Below are positions 19,636 to 27,746 of a stretch of DNA of 64,000 nucleotides, one piece after another. A program made the position numbers and the translations under genes. Under the pieces are notes generated by a model that worked only from the letters and a program-made list of their open reading frames with translations, had not been told where the DNA came from and searched no databases. Numbering within the stretch: the first letter of the stretch is position 1; the number at the start of each line of letters is the position of its first letter. Origin of the DNA: Pseudomonas viridiflava (GTDB lineage Bacteria > Pseudomonadota > Gammaproteobacteria > Pseudomonadales > Pseudomonadaceae); the NCBI RefSeq assembly GCF_900602065.1, contig NZ_UWFN01000095.1:310001-374000 (forward strand), in the 5' to 3' direction.

Positions 19636-19845
19636 GACGAAGCCTCCTTGCGAGCGATCAACCGGGCATGACTGAACCATAGCGGTAATTGACTCAAACG
19701 CAGGCGCAGCAGGCTTTACTCTCCGACAATCTGCCGCGTGGTAAACGATAGTGTTCAAAGGCCATCAAATAATCGAACTCTCGCGCACCTCCATAGCTCC
19801 AAGCTGCAACGGGCCAACAATGGCTCAGTCATTGGAGTGGTTGTC

Positions 19846-20184
19846 ATGATCAAGAAGAGCCTCGCAGCAGCATTCGTTATCGCCGCAGTCAGCGGTTGCG
19901 CCAACACCACCGTGCAGAACCCGGTGGACTACGTGACCTATCGCAATGAGCCGCTGGTCAAGCAAGTCGAAGACGGCATGACCGAGCAGCAAGTGCTGAC
20001 CATCGGCGGTACGCCGTCGACTCGCGTACAGCGCAAGGTTCATCCGGGTGTTTGCAATAACTACGTGATGAATAAAGACGGCCACGAGCAGGTCTATCAC
20101 GTCAGCTTCAACGCCAACGGTCGCGTGGACAACAAGGGTTTCATGACCTGCGAGCAACGCGAAGCCAACGAACGCGCCATGTAA
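19846..20184 (+). CDS. osmE: Osmotically inducible lipoprotein OsmE
   Basis: A 112-residue lipoprotein: signal peptide with lipobox VSGC, then an SmpA/OmlA-like fold with EDGMTEQQVLTIGGTPSTRVQ and C-terminal MTCEQREAN, matching OsmE. GGAGTGG precedes ATG 19846; the longer frame from 19738 is not supported. OsmE is osmotic and stationary-phase induced in relatives. A strong terminator follows. Confidence 0.9.
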   Translation: MIKKSLAAAFVIAAVSGCANTTVQNPVDYVTYRNEPLVKQVEDGMTEQQVLTIGGTPSTRVQRKVHPGVCNNYVMNKDGHEQVYHVSFNANGRVDNKGFMTCEQREANERAM

Positions 20185-20201
20185 GTCGCTCGTTGATACG
20201 C

Positions 20202-20232
20202 AAAAGCCCGATGCATATGCATCGGGCTTTTT
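20202..20232 (+). terminator. Intrinsic terminator of osmE
   Basis: AAAAGCCCGATGCA pairs with TGCATCGGGCTTTT, with T-run on the plus strand and A-run on the other side; it can act in both directions and would also end the tiny minus-strand gene at 20269. Confidence 0.92.
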
Positions 20233-20268
20233 ATTGGGCGGCGCCTTTGAAGGTGCAGCTTTTACAGC

Positions 20269-20355
20269 TTAGAAAACCAGCTTGAACAGGGCGATGACCA
20301 CAATCAGGCCGATCAGGAAGATGATGCCGATGGTGCTGCCGAGGAACTTGAGCAT
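20269..20355 (-). CDS. Tiny single-helix membrane protein, 28 residues
   Basis: A minus-strand ORF of 28 codons: MLKFLGSTIGIIFLIGLIVV, then IALFKLVF. It is almost one continuous transmembrane helix flanked by Lys. GGAGATACACA sits before the ATG, and the osmE terminator read in reverse lies just downstream. Composition is far from random for this GC-rich genome. It has the features of a small stress-type membrane peptide; no function can be assigned. Confidence 0.7.
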   Translation of the reverse strand: MLKFLGSTIGIIFLIGLIVVIALFKLVF

Positions 20356-20573
20356 TGTGTATCTCCATATATTTTCGTCTCAAGGTTGGGACCGCAGCGT
20401 GCAGTAGTCGTTTCCTAATATTTCTTTCATCAACCGATGGCACAAAAGAATAAAACTTTTGCCGAAGCGGACCACTCACACCTATGACCGATCATGCCGG
20501 GCGCTTGTCAACGCAGTAGAAGACTGGCGCATCAAGAGCGAGACGGATACCGGATTAGCTTTGGAGATAAACC

Positions 20574-21107
20574 ATGAATCAAGCCCAGCAATTGTCTGAT
20601 GTGAGCACCCTGCGCGAACGTGCGCGTCATAACGTGGAAAACGGTGCAGTCACCGAAGGTTACAGCGCCGATCGTGAAACAGTATTACGTTTGCTGAACG
20701 AGTCACTGGCGACCGAACTGGTGTGCGTGCTGCGTTACAAGCGCCACTACTATATGGCGACCGGCCTCAAAGCGAGCGTCGCAGCCGCCGAGTTCCTTGA
20801 GCATGCGCAACAGGAAGCCGAACACGCCGATCTACTGGCCGAGCGCATCGTGCAACTGGGTGGCGAGCCGGAATTCAACCCTGACCTGTTGTCGAAGAAC
20901 TCCCACGCTCAATACGTGGCAGGCACCACCCTGAAAGAAATGGTCTACGAAGACCTGGTGGCTGAGCGTATAGCCATCGATAGCTACAGCGAGATCATCA
21001 AGTACATCGGCGAAGATGACCCGACCACTCGCCGTATCTTCGAGACCATTCTGGCTCAGGAAGAAGAACACGCCGATGACATGGCGGATATCCTCAACGA
21101 CCTGTGA
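20574..21107 (+). CDS. Bacterioferritin / ferritin-like protein
   Basis: A 177-residue four-helix ferritin-like protein. Di-iron ligands are visible in helix patterns NESLATELVCVLRYKRHYY, EFLEHAQQEAEHADLLAERI and ILAQEEEHADDMADIL (ExxH pairs). GGAGATAAACC precedes the start. It probably stores or detoxifies iron. Family membership is clear, but it is not the canonical BfrA or BfrB, so no symbol is given. Confidence 0.88.
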   Translation: MNQAQQLSDVSTLRERARHNVENGAVTEGYSADRETVLRLLNESLATELVCVLRYKRHYYMATGLKASVAAAEFLEHAQQEAEHADLLAERIVQLGGEPEFNPDLLSKNSHAQYVAGTTLKEMVYEDLVAERIAIDSYSEIIKYIGEDDPTTRRIFETILAQEEEHADDMADILNDL

Positions 21108-21124
21108 TGGGTGAGTTGTGATGT

Positions 21125-21153
21125 AAAAGCCAGGACTCTGTCCTGGCTTTTTT
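21125..21153 (+). terminator. Intrinsic terminator of the ferritin-like gene
   Basis: AAAAGCCAGGA / TCCTGGCTTTTTT stem with a 5-nt loop and a T-run, 18 bp after the stop. Confidence 0.93.
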
Positions 21154-21190
21154 GTGTCTGCCAACGCGAGCTGTAGGACTGGCCGAGATC

Positions 21191-21388
21191 CTGTGGGACC
21201 GAATTCATTCGGGAAAGCAGTATTTCTGACGACTCATTTTTAGTGGCTGTACCGGTCTCTTCCCGGCTCAAACCGGTCCCACTTGATTGCGTTAACCCTG
21301 TAGGAGCCGAGCTTGCTCGCGATGAACGATGACGCGGTACGGCTATAAACCGCGTCGCCAATATCGCGAGCAAGCTCGGCTCCTACAG
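21191..21388. repeat. Two REP pairs downstream of the ferritin-like gene
   Basis: 21191-21282 is a degenerate GAATTCATTCG element whose right arm has changed to CCGGCTCAAACCGGTCCCAC. 21298-21388 is a good GAGCTTGCTCGCGA pair (CTGTAGGAGCCGAGCTTGCT and complement). With the terminator they fill the 300-bp gap before the AsmA-like gene. Confidence 0.8.
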
Positions 21389-21408
21389 AGAGGTGTGGCG
21401 CTCCAGTT

Positions 21409-23478
21409 CTACTGCACCGTCTTCGGCGCCTTGCCCGACCTCATCTGCTCCAGCAACGGTGCGCACTGATTGGGTTCTTCGCCACTGCTCGGCGCAACCA
21501 GGGCGAGTAACCCGGCTGCTGGCCCTACCGTAGCCCCTAGCAACACCATCCCGGCGCCGCGCAACAACAATGGCCCGGTTTGCACGCCCGCGCTCGGTTT
21601 GGCGAATGGCCCGCGAACATACAGCGGCGAGCGCAACGAGAAGACCCGGAAGCCTTTCGACTCGGGCTTGATCGCCAGGTCCAGTTGCTCGGTTTTGAAG
21701 TTGGCAGTGCCGTCAATAAAGATGATCGCGTTCTCGGTATCGAACACAAACAAACGAGGCGTGGCCAGGCCATCCTTGATACCCAGGTCTGAAGCCGCGC
21801 AGTTGATCTTCACGTCCTGATCGCCGAACAACTTGCCCACCACATAATTGCCCACGTTGAGCCCGGCGATCTCCATCAGGCTGCGGCTGATGGCCCCATC
21901 GTTAACCAGCATCTTCAAGTCGCCATTCGCAGTGGCCAACAGCGCCGCAACCGAATTACCCTTGCCACTGATATCCGCGTCGCCAGCCAACTCACCAAAA
22001 CTGGTTTTCATCGGTTCAAACGTCGGGAACAGTTGTTTGAGTTTGAGGTTGCGCGCCGAAAGCTTCGCCCGCCCCTGCAAAGGCGTACTGCGGCCATCCA
22101 GACGAATGTCAGCATCCAGCTTGCCGCCAGCCACGCCAAAGCGCAGCGGCTGCAAGCTCAATTGGCCGTCGTTAAGCACCACATGGGTGTACAGGTCGGA
22201 GAACGGGAGGTCCGGGCTTTGCACAATGCGCTTACCGGTAAACTCGACATCGGCATCCATGGCTCGCCAGCGATCAGTCTGGAACTCCTCGACGGGCAGG
22301 ACTTTGCCAGTCGGTTGCTTGCTGTCGCCGCCGCGTTTTTTCTGGGCCGCATTGGAGTCCGCCCCAATCAATGGAGCCAGATCCGTAAACAGCAACTGAT
22401 TGGAAACCAGCGCCCCGGTCAGCTTCGGACGAGGCTGACTGGCGACAAAGCCCAGGTCGCCATGAATGTCGCTGTTGCCGATCTTGCCGTTGAAGCCTTC
22501 ATAGCGAAAGTTGGCGCCTGCCGGATCATGAATTTTGGCGATCAGTCGGCCGTCGGTGGAGTAAGCCGGTGAATCGGGGAGCGTCACCCCGGTCAACGGA
22601 TAAAGGTTACCCAGACTGCTGCCCGACAACTTGAGGCGCAGGTCCAGCGCACCGAGGTTCTGCGGATCAGTCACTGTGCCCGCAACCGCTGCGTGCGTGT
22701 CCCCAACGTGGGCATCAACCTGCACCGGGAACGGCTGAGATGCGTCCTTGAGCGCCAGCAGCCCACCGAGCTTGCCGCTGCCGTTAAGTTTCTGGCCTTT
22801 GTACTGGCCCTTGAACGTCACGCCAAACGCATAATCCTGCGTCCTTACGCCTTTTTCTTCGGCCTTCTTCGCGTCGCCACTGCCGACAATGTCGCCGAAA
22901 GGAATGGGTTTACCCAGTGGGTCAATAACCAGATCCACCTGAGTATTCAGGGTTTGATCGCTGAAACTCACCAGTCCCTTGTCAAATTTGATAGCGCCGA
23001 TATCCAGCACCCAACTCGAAGGTTTGGCGTCAGGGTCAGACTTCGGCAAATCAAACACCCAGTTGGCGCGGCCGTCGGCAAGACGCTCCAGTTTTGCGTC
23101 GGGTCCGGTCAGGTCAATGCGCGGGATGACGACGTGCTGCACGATCAACGGCAACGGTGAAAGACGAAACTCAACGCGTTTGAGCGTGACCATTTGCGGC
23201 GTTTTCGACCATTCGGGATTGCCCAGGCTCAGGTCTTCGGCAACGAAACGCGGCCATGGTACCCAGGCCCGCCAACCGCCCTCTTCCGGTTCGCGGCCCC
23301 ATATCACCGCCAGGTTGCCGTTGATAGCAAAGGGCCGATGCAGCGCTTCACTGACTTTTTCGTTGAGCGTCGGCTTGATGCGGTTCCAGTCAAACGTGGC
23401 GATCACAACGACCAATACGGCCAGCACCAACAACAGAATGGCACCGGTCCAGGCAAAAATTTTACGGCTGCGCGTCAT
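21409..23478 (-). CDS. AsmA-family protein
   Basis: A 689-residue envelope protein with one N-terminal membrane anchor (RKIFAWTGAILLLVLAVLVVVIATFDWN) and a long periplasmic, repeat-beta body. The tail (GLNVGNYVVGKLFGDQDVKINCAASDLG) is the AsmA C-terminal domain. Such proteins are bridge-like factors in outer-membrane lipid homeostasis. I start at 23478, where GGAGAG is well placed; 33 upstream codons are rejected. Confidence 0.88.
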   Translation of the reverse strand: MTRSRKIFAWTGAILLLVLAVLVVVIATFDWNRIKPTLNEKVSEALHRPFAINGNLAVIWGREPEEGGWRAWVPWPRFVAEDLSLGNPEWSKTPQMVTLKRVEFRLSPLPLIVQHVVIPRIDLTGPDAKLERLADGRANWVFDLPKSDPDAKPSSWVLDIGAIKFDKGLVSFSDQTLNTQVDLVIDPLGKPIPFGDIVGSGDAKKAEEKGVRTQDYAFGVTFKGQYKGQKLNGSGKLGGLLALKDASQPFPVQVDAHVGDTHAAVAGTVTDPQNLGALDLRLKLSGSSLGNLYPLTGVTLPDSPAYSTDGRLIAKIHDPAGANFRYEGFNGKIGNSDIHGDLGFVASQPRPKLTGALVSNQLLFTDLAPLIGADSNAAQKKRGGDSKQPTGKVLPVEEFQTDRWRAMDADVEFTGKRIVQSPDLPFSDLYTHVVLNDGQLSLQPLRFGVAGGKLDADIRLDGRSTPLQGRAKLSARNLKLKQLFPTFEPMKTSFGELAGDADISGKGNSVAALLATANGDLKMLVNDGAISRSLMEIAGLNVGNYVVGKLFGDQDVKINCAASDLGIKDGLATPRLFVFDTENAIIFIDGTANFKTEQLDLAIKPESKGFRVFSLRSPLYVRGPFAKPSAGVQTGPLLLRGAGMVLLGATVGPAAGLLALVAPSSGEEPNQCAPLLEQMRSGKAPKTVQ

Positions 23479-23768
23479 TGCATGACTCTCCAGATAACAA
23501 CAGGCCGGCCCTGGCCTGTTGCAGTCGACTTTGAACTTCGACTGATAAAAACCCTGAGGGTTTGGTCGGATGTGCAAATTACAGCATTGCGCTGAAAACC
23601 CAATGGCTTACCTCCCCTGCATGCCTGCAAGCCACAGCCGACAAGGGCTGGCGGATCAATCAATATTGTTGATTTCCACCATTAGGAATACGAACTTTTA
23701 TATCGACAGGCCAAGAGTAATATCGCTGCCATACACAACCCCGGAAGCTCTTGAGAGGAGCGAATATC

Positions 23769-23945
23769 ATGAACCGCCACGCATGGCTTGCACTGACCCT
23801 TTCCTTTTTGGCCGCTAACGTCTGGGCCGTACCTGCGCCCGAGCGCGAACCTAGCGCCGAAGCGAAGATGGGCATGCAGACCGTGCATGAGACAGTTGCG
23901 CAGGATGGCCACGCGCAGTTGATCAAGCAGTATCAGCGGGTTTAG
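23769..23945 (+). CDS. Small secreted protein, 58 residues
   Basis: It has a clear signal peptide (MNRHAWLALTLSFLAANVWA) and a ~38-residue charged mature part (VPAPEREPSAEAKMGMQTVH onward). GAGAGGAG precedes the ATG. No known family and no cysteines. The 290 bp upstream, shared with the divergent AsmA-like gene, show no recognised site. Confidence 0.65.
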   Translation: MNRHAWLALTLSFLAANVWAVPAPEREPSAEAKMGMQTVHETVAQDGHAQLIKQYQRV

Positions 23946-24004
23946 AAACTAAAAATCTCCCATCCAGACAATATTCAACTATTTGATTTGGAGTGCTTTT
24001 TATC

Positions 24005-24095
24005 CTGTAGGAGCGCGCTTGCCCGCGATTCGGTATGTCAGTCGATAAATATGTCGGCTGCATTGACGCTATCGCGGGCAAGCGCGCTCCTACAG
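24005..24095. repeat. REP pair, GCGCTTGCCCGCGAT family
   Basis: Arms CTGTAGGAGCGCGCTTGCCC and complement, in the ~300-bp gap before the TetR gene. A related half-copy lies at 27670-27692. Confidence 0.88.
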
Positions 24096-24246
24096 GTTCT
24101 GTGTTTGCCGCGCGACAGCGGCGGCTGTAGACGAGTTGGCAGCGCCTGCGGGTGGCCGATCAACTGCCCCTGGCTAAAACCCCTTCAACGCAGCCAAAGC
24201 TCATTTGCTAGAGTGCTGCTCTGTCATCCCTGATTTGTCTATCGTC

Positions 24247-24885
24247 ATGTTGCCCCGCGCTGAACAGAAACAACAAACGCGTCATGCCTTGCTCAACGCC
24301 GCCCATACGCTGATGGAAAGTGGGCGCGGGTTCGGCAGCCTGAGCCTGAGGGAAGTAGCGCGCACCGCAGGTATCGTCCCTACAGGTTTCTATCGCCATT
24401 TCGATGATATGGACCAGTTGGGTCTGGCTTTGGTCAGCGAGGTCGGCCAGACGTTTCGGGAAACCCTGCGGCTGGTCAGGCACAACGAATTTGTCATGGG
24501 CGGCCTCATCGAAGCCTCGGTGCGAATCTTCCTTGAAGTGGTCGCAGCCAAGCGCGCGCAATTTCTATTCCTGGCTCGCGAGCAATACGGTGGGTCGCGG
24601 CAAGTGCGACAAGCGCTCTGCGCACTGCGCGATGGCATCAGTGCCGACCTGGCGACTGACTTGGGCACCATGCCCAAATGGCAGCATCTGGATACAGCAG
24701 CGCTTTCAATCCTCGCTGATCTGGTGGTCAAAAGCGTCTTTGCCATGTTGCCGGAATTGATTGACCCGCCCAGCGATGCGCTGCCTGCGCACCTGAAGCC
24801 GCAAGCCAAGATCACCCATCAGTTACGTTTCATTTTTAGCGGTGCCAAGCATTGGCGCGGTTTGGGAAGCTCCGAACCATCCTGA
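24247..24885 (+). CDS. TetR-family regulator, DesT-like
   Basis: A 212-residue repressor with N-terminal HTH SLSLREVARTAGIVPTGFYRHF (residues ~35-56) and a ligand-binding C-terminal domain. Sequence and position just before ureE match what I recall of P. aeruginosa DesT (PA4890), which senses acyl-CoA saturation and controls the desBC desaturase genes. Those target genes are not next to it here. Start chosen at ATG 24247 (MLPRAEQKQQTRHALL). Confidence 0.75.
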   Translation: MLPRAEQKQQTRHALLNAAHTLMESGRGFGSLSLREVARTAGIVPTGFYRHFDDMDQLGLALVSEVGQTFRETLRLVRHNEFVMGGLIEASVRIFLEVVAAKRAQFLFLAREQYGGSRQVRQALCALRDGISADLATDLGTMPKWQHLDTAALSILADLVVKSVFAMLPELIDPPSDALPAHLKPQAKITHQLRFIFSGAKHWRGLGSSEPS

Positions 24886-24912
24886 TACATATTGGTGCAA
24901 CCTCAAGGAGCG

Positions 24913-25010
24913 GCACCTATTTAGTGCGCAACATCCCACTCACAAATCTCTTTCCTGCCTTTTCCGTCAGCTTTTTCCCACAGCGCTCGCTGTTGGCAAG
25001 CCCCTTGCTC
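24913..25010 (+). promoter_or_regulatory. Sigma-54 promoter with NtrC-type enhancer site for ureEFGJ
   Basis: TGGCAAGCCCCTTGCT (24995-25010) matches the sigma-54 consensus with one change; the GG/GC spacing is exact, giving a start near 25021, 26 bp before ureE. At 24913-24927 is GCAC-CTATTTA-GTGC, the GCAC-N7-GTGC pattern of NtrC sites, about 95-108 bp upstream of the start, where enhancers usually lie. A half-site GGTGC occurs at 24892. Control by NtrC under nitrogen limitation is a strong inference. Confidence 0.78.
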
Positions 25011-25046
25011 TGATTTGAAGCATCGCAATTAGCTGGATGCCTTCCG

Positions 25047-25547
25047 ATGCTGGTGATTCACAAAAGAATCGAATCTCAACCCGAATGGGCCGCCGAGCTG
25101 CATTTGAATTTCGAAGCGCGCAGCAAAAGCCGCCTGCGTTGCTATAGCGCCGAGGGTGAGGATGTTGGTCTGTTCCTGGAGCGCGGCCAGCCACCGCTGT
25201 ACGACGGCGAATGCCTTCAGGCTGAAGATGGACGTATCGTCCGTGTCTGCGCCCGTCCCGAGCAACTGATGCACGTGACCTGCAGCAGCACTTTCGAACT
25301 GACCCGTGCCGCCTACCATTTGGGCAACCGCCACGTCGCGCTGCAAGTCGGTGACGGCTGGCTGCGCCTGCTGGACGACTACGTGCTGAAGGCCATGCTC
25401 GATCAACTGGGCGCCACAACTGAATCCATCGAAGCACCCTTCTCTCCGGAAAGCGGTGCCTATGGCGGCGGTCATCACCACTCCCGGGCGGGTGAAGAAG
25501 ACTTCAACTACCCACCAAAACTGCACCAGTTTGGCGTGCGTACATGA
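25047..25547 (+). CDS. ureE: Urease nickel chaperone UreE
   Basis: A 166-residue metallochaperone that donates nickel to the UreDFG-urease complex. The peptide-binding N-terminal half and the metal-binding core (MHVTCSSTFELTRAAYHLGNRHVALQVGD) are present, and the C-terminal tail is His-rich (YGGGHHHSRAGEED). The ATGA overlap couples it to ureF. Confidence 0.96.
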   Translation: MLVIHKRIESQPEWAAELHLNFEARSKSRLRCYSAEGEDVGLFLERGQPPLYDGECLQAEDGRIVRVCARPEQLMHVTCSSTFELTRAAYHLGNRHVALQVGDGWLRLLDDYVLKAMLDQLGATTESIEAPFSPESGAYGGGHHHSRAGEEDFNYPPKLHQFGVRT

Positions 25548-26218
25548 ATAGTGCCTGGGCGCTGCTGCGCCTGGCCAGTCCGCAACTGCCGATTGGCGGC
25601 TACAGCTACTCCCAGGGCCTTGAAATGGCGGTGGAAAACCTCGTCGTTGTCGACCCGGGCACTGCGTCACGCTGGATAAGCGATCAATTACTGCTCAACC
25701 TGGCGCGCTTTGAGGCCCCGCTGCTTTTGGCCCACTGCACGGCAGCTGCCGAAGATGACTGGTGTCAGTTGCTGCAACTGAGCAACGAACACCGTGCCAG
25801 CCGGGAAACCCGTGAGCTGAATCAGGAAAGCCGCCAGATGGGCTATTCGTTGCAGCAATTGCTCAACGGCCTGCCTGAACTGGACCGCCCCGCGCGCGCA
25901 TTCCTGGCACAAACCGAAGAGCCGCATCTGGCGCTGGGCTGGGCTTTGGCCGCTCGTGCCTGGCAGATCAGCCCGCAGGATGCGCTGGCCGCCTGGTTGT
26001 GGAGCTGGCTGGAAAACCAGCTGGCCGTCCTGATGAAAACCCTGCCACTGGGCCAGCAGGCCGCTCAACGCCTGACCAGTGAGTTATTGCCCCTTTTGCA
26101 GCAAGCCCAGCAGCACGCTACAGCACTTGACCCGCACCATATTGGCAGCGCCGCTTTTGGCTTGTCATTGGCGAGCATGGCCCATGAACGCCAATACAGC
26201 CGACTGTTTCGGTCCTGA
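25544..26218 (+). CDS. ureF: Urease accessory protein UreF
   Basis: A 224-residue all-helical protein that with UreD and UreG forms the pre-activation complex and regulates the UreG GTPase. Typical motifs are ASPQLPIGGYSYSQGLEMAVE (residues ~8-28) and HIGSAAFGLSLASMAHERQYSRLFRS at the C-terminus. It overlaps ureE by four bases. Confidence 0.96.
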   Translation: MNSAWALLRLASPQLPIGGYSYSQGLEMAVENLVVVDPGTASRWISDQLLLNLARFEAPLLLAHCTAAAEDDWCQLLQLSNEHRASRETRELNQESRQMGYSLQQLLNGLPELDRPARAFLAQTEEPHLALGWALAARAWQISPQDALAAWLWSWLENQLAVLMKTLPLGQQAAQRLTSELLPLLQQAQQHATALDPHHIGSAAFGLSLASMAHERQYSRLFRS

Positions 26219-26291
26219 CTTTCTACCCAACACAGCTACACAACACAGCTGCATAACAGAACTTACGCACTAGAGCTCAACGGAGAATTCA

Positions 26292-26909
26292 ATGAATAGC
26301 CAACCTCTGCGCGTCGGCATCGGTGGTCCGGTCGGATCGGGCAAAACAGCCCTGACACTGGCGCTGTGCCTGGCGCTGCGCGAGCGCTACAACCTGGCGG
26401 TCGTCACCAACGATATCTACACCCGTGAAGACGCAGACTTTCTGGTGCGCAACGAAGCCCTGGCACCAGAGCGAATTATTGGTGTTGAAACCGGCGGCTG
26501 CCCGCACACGGCCATTCGCGAAGACGCATCGATCAACCTCGAAGCCGTCGACCAGTTGAATCGCCGCTTTGAAGGTCTGGACCTGATCATCGTCGAGTCC
26601 GGCGGGGATAATCTTTCGGCCACCTTCAGCCCAGAGCTGTCGGACCTGACCATCTACGTGATCGACGTGTCTGCCGGTGACAAGCTGCCTCGCAAAGGCG
26701 GACCGGGCATCTGTAAATCCGACTTGCTGGTGATCAATAAAATCGACCTGGCACCGCTGGTGGGTGCGTCACTGGAAATGATGGATCGCGACACGAAAAA
26801 GATGCGTGGCGAAAAACCTTTCGTCTTCAGTAATCAGAAAACCGGCCAGGGTCTGGAACAGATCATCGCCTTCATCGAACGCCAGGGTCTGCTGACCGAC
26901 GCGGCATGA
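26292..26909 (+). CDS. ureG: Urease accessory GTPase UreG
   Basis: SIMIBI-class GTPase (205 residues) that drives nickel insertion. P-loop GGPVGSGKT at about residues 10-18, conserved CPH motif ([15 protein letters not shown]), and guanine-specificity NKID ([14 protein letters not shown]). CGGAGAATTCA precedes the ATG. Confidence 0.98.
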   Translation: MNSQPLRVGIGGPVGSGKTALTLALCLALRERYNLAVVTNDIYTREDADFLVRNEALAPERIIGVETGGCPHTAIREDASINLEAVDQLNRRFEGLDLIIVESGGDNLSATFSPELSDLTIYVIDVSAGDKLPRKGGPGICKSDLLVINKIDLAPLVGASLEMMDRDTKKMRGEKPFVFSNQKTGQGLEQIIAFIERQGLLTDAA

Positions 26910-26935
26910 TTTCACTCTCACAAGGAAAGCTTTGC

Positions 26936-27508
26936 ATGAACTACAAACAAGCCCTTGCCACCCTTGCCCTGCTGCTGGCTCCAGCACTGGCCTTCGCTCA
27001 CCCCGGCCATGATGACAATGGTCTGGTAGCGGGCATCAGTCACCCGATTGGCGGCCTTGATCACTTGCTGGCAATGCTGGCAGTCGGCCTGTGGGCGGCG
27101 CAGCAAAAAGGCGCTGCTCGCTGGGCGCTGCCTTGCACTTTCGTGGGCACCATGCTGATCGGCGGGCTGCTGGGTTTCGAAGGCCTGAACCTGCCAGCGC
27201 TGGAAAGCGGCATCGCGGCGTCGGTGCTGGCGCTGGGTCTTGCTGTGGCACTGGCGATTCGTCCGCCCCTGTTTATGGCTGTAGGCGCTACCGCATTGTT
27301 CGCCCTGTTCCATGGCGTGGCTCACGGTCTTGAGCTGCCGGACATGTCCAGCCCGGCGGCCTACGCCATCGGTTTTGTGGCGGCAACCGCTGCCCTGCAT
27401 GCTGCCGGGTATGCCGTCGTACGCTTCCTGCCGACTGCGGCTGCGCCGTTGGTGCGGATCGCGGGTGCTATCTCGGCTGCCGCGGGAGTCTGGTTACTGG
27501 CTGCTTGA
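26936..27508 (+). CDS. ureJ: HupE/UreJ family nickel permease-like protein
   Basis: A 190-residue membrane protein with a signal peptide followed by HPGHDDNG, the His/Asp motif found at the start of HupE/UreJ proteins. A GGLDHLLAMLAVGLWA helix and about five more hydrophobic segments follow. It is thought to supply nickel to the urease assembly genes it travels with. I start at ATG 26936, with AAGGAAAG upstream, instead of the ATG overlapping ureG. Confidence 0.88.
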   Translation: MNYKQALATLALLLAPALAFAHPGHDDNGLVAGISHPIGGLDHLLAMLAVGLWAAQQKGAARWALPCTFVGTMLIGGLLGFEGLNLPALESGIAASVLALGLAVALAIRPPLFMAVGATALFALFHGVAHGLELPDMSSPAAYAIGFVAATAALHAAGYAVVRFLPTAAAPLVRIAGAISAAAGVWLLAA

Positions 27509-27536
27509 TACCGTACTTTTGAATTAGACGCCCCCC

Positions 27537-27692
27537 GTGGGAGCTGGGCTTGCCCGCGATAAAGCTGGATGCGGTTCACTTTCGATCGCGTCCAGCTTTA
27601 TCGCGGGCAAGCCCGGCTCCCACAAGTAAATTGAGTCCCAACCGTATGCGTTTAGATGCGAGGGCAATTGCGGGCAAGCGCGCTCCTACAGG
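27537..27692. repeat. REP pair plus half-element downstream of ureJ
   Basis: 27537-27623: GGGCTTGCCCGCGAT-family pair with matching AAAGCTGGA/TCCAGCTTT inner arms. 27670-27692: single arm CGGGCAAGCGCGCTCCTACA of the other TTGCCCGCG family. Confidence 0.85.
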
Positions 27693-27746
27693 CTGGTACT
27701 AACTGCTACCATGTCGCGCAATTCGCCCCTGCCATGACGCCTGCCG

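Noticed and set aside
20231..20479. 82-codon minus-strand ORF near osmE
   Set aside because: It overlaps the terminator and is out of frame with the better-supported 28-residue membrane protein.
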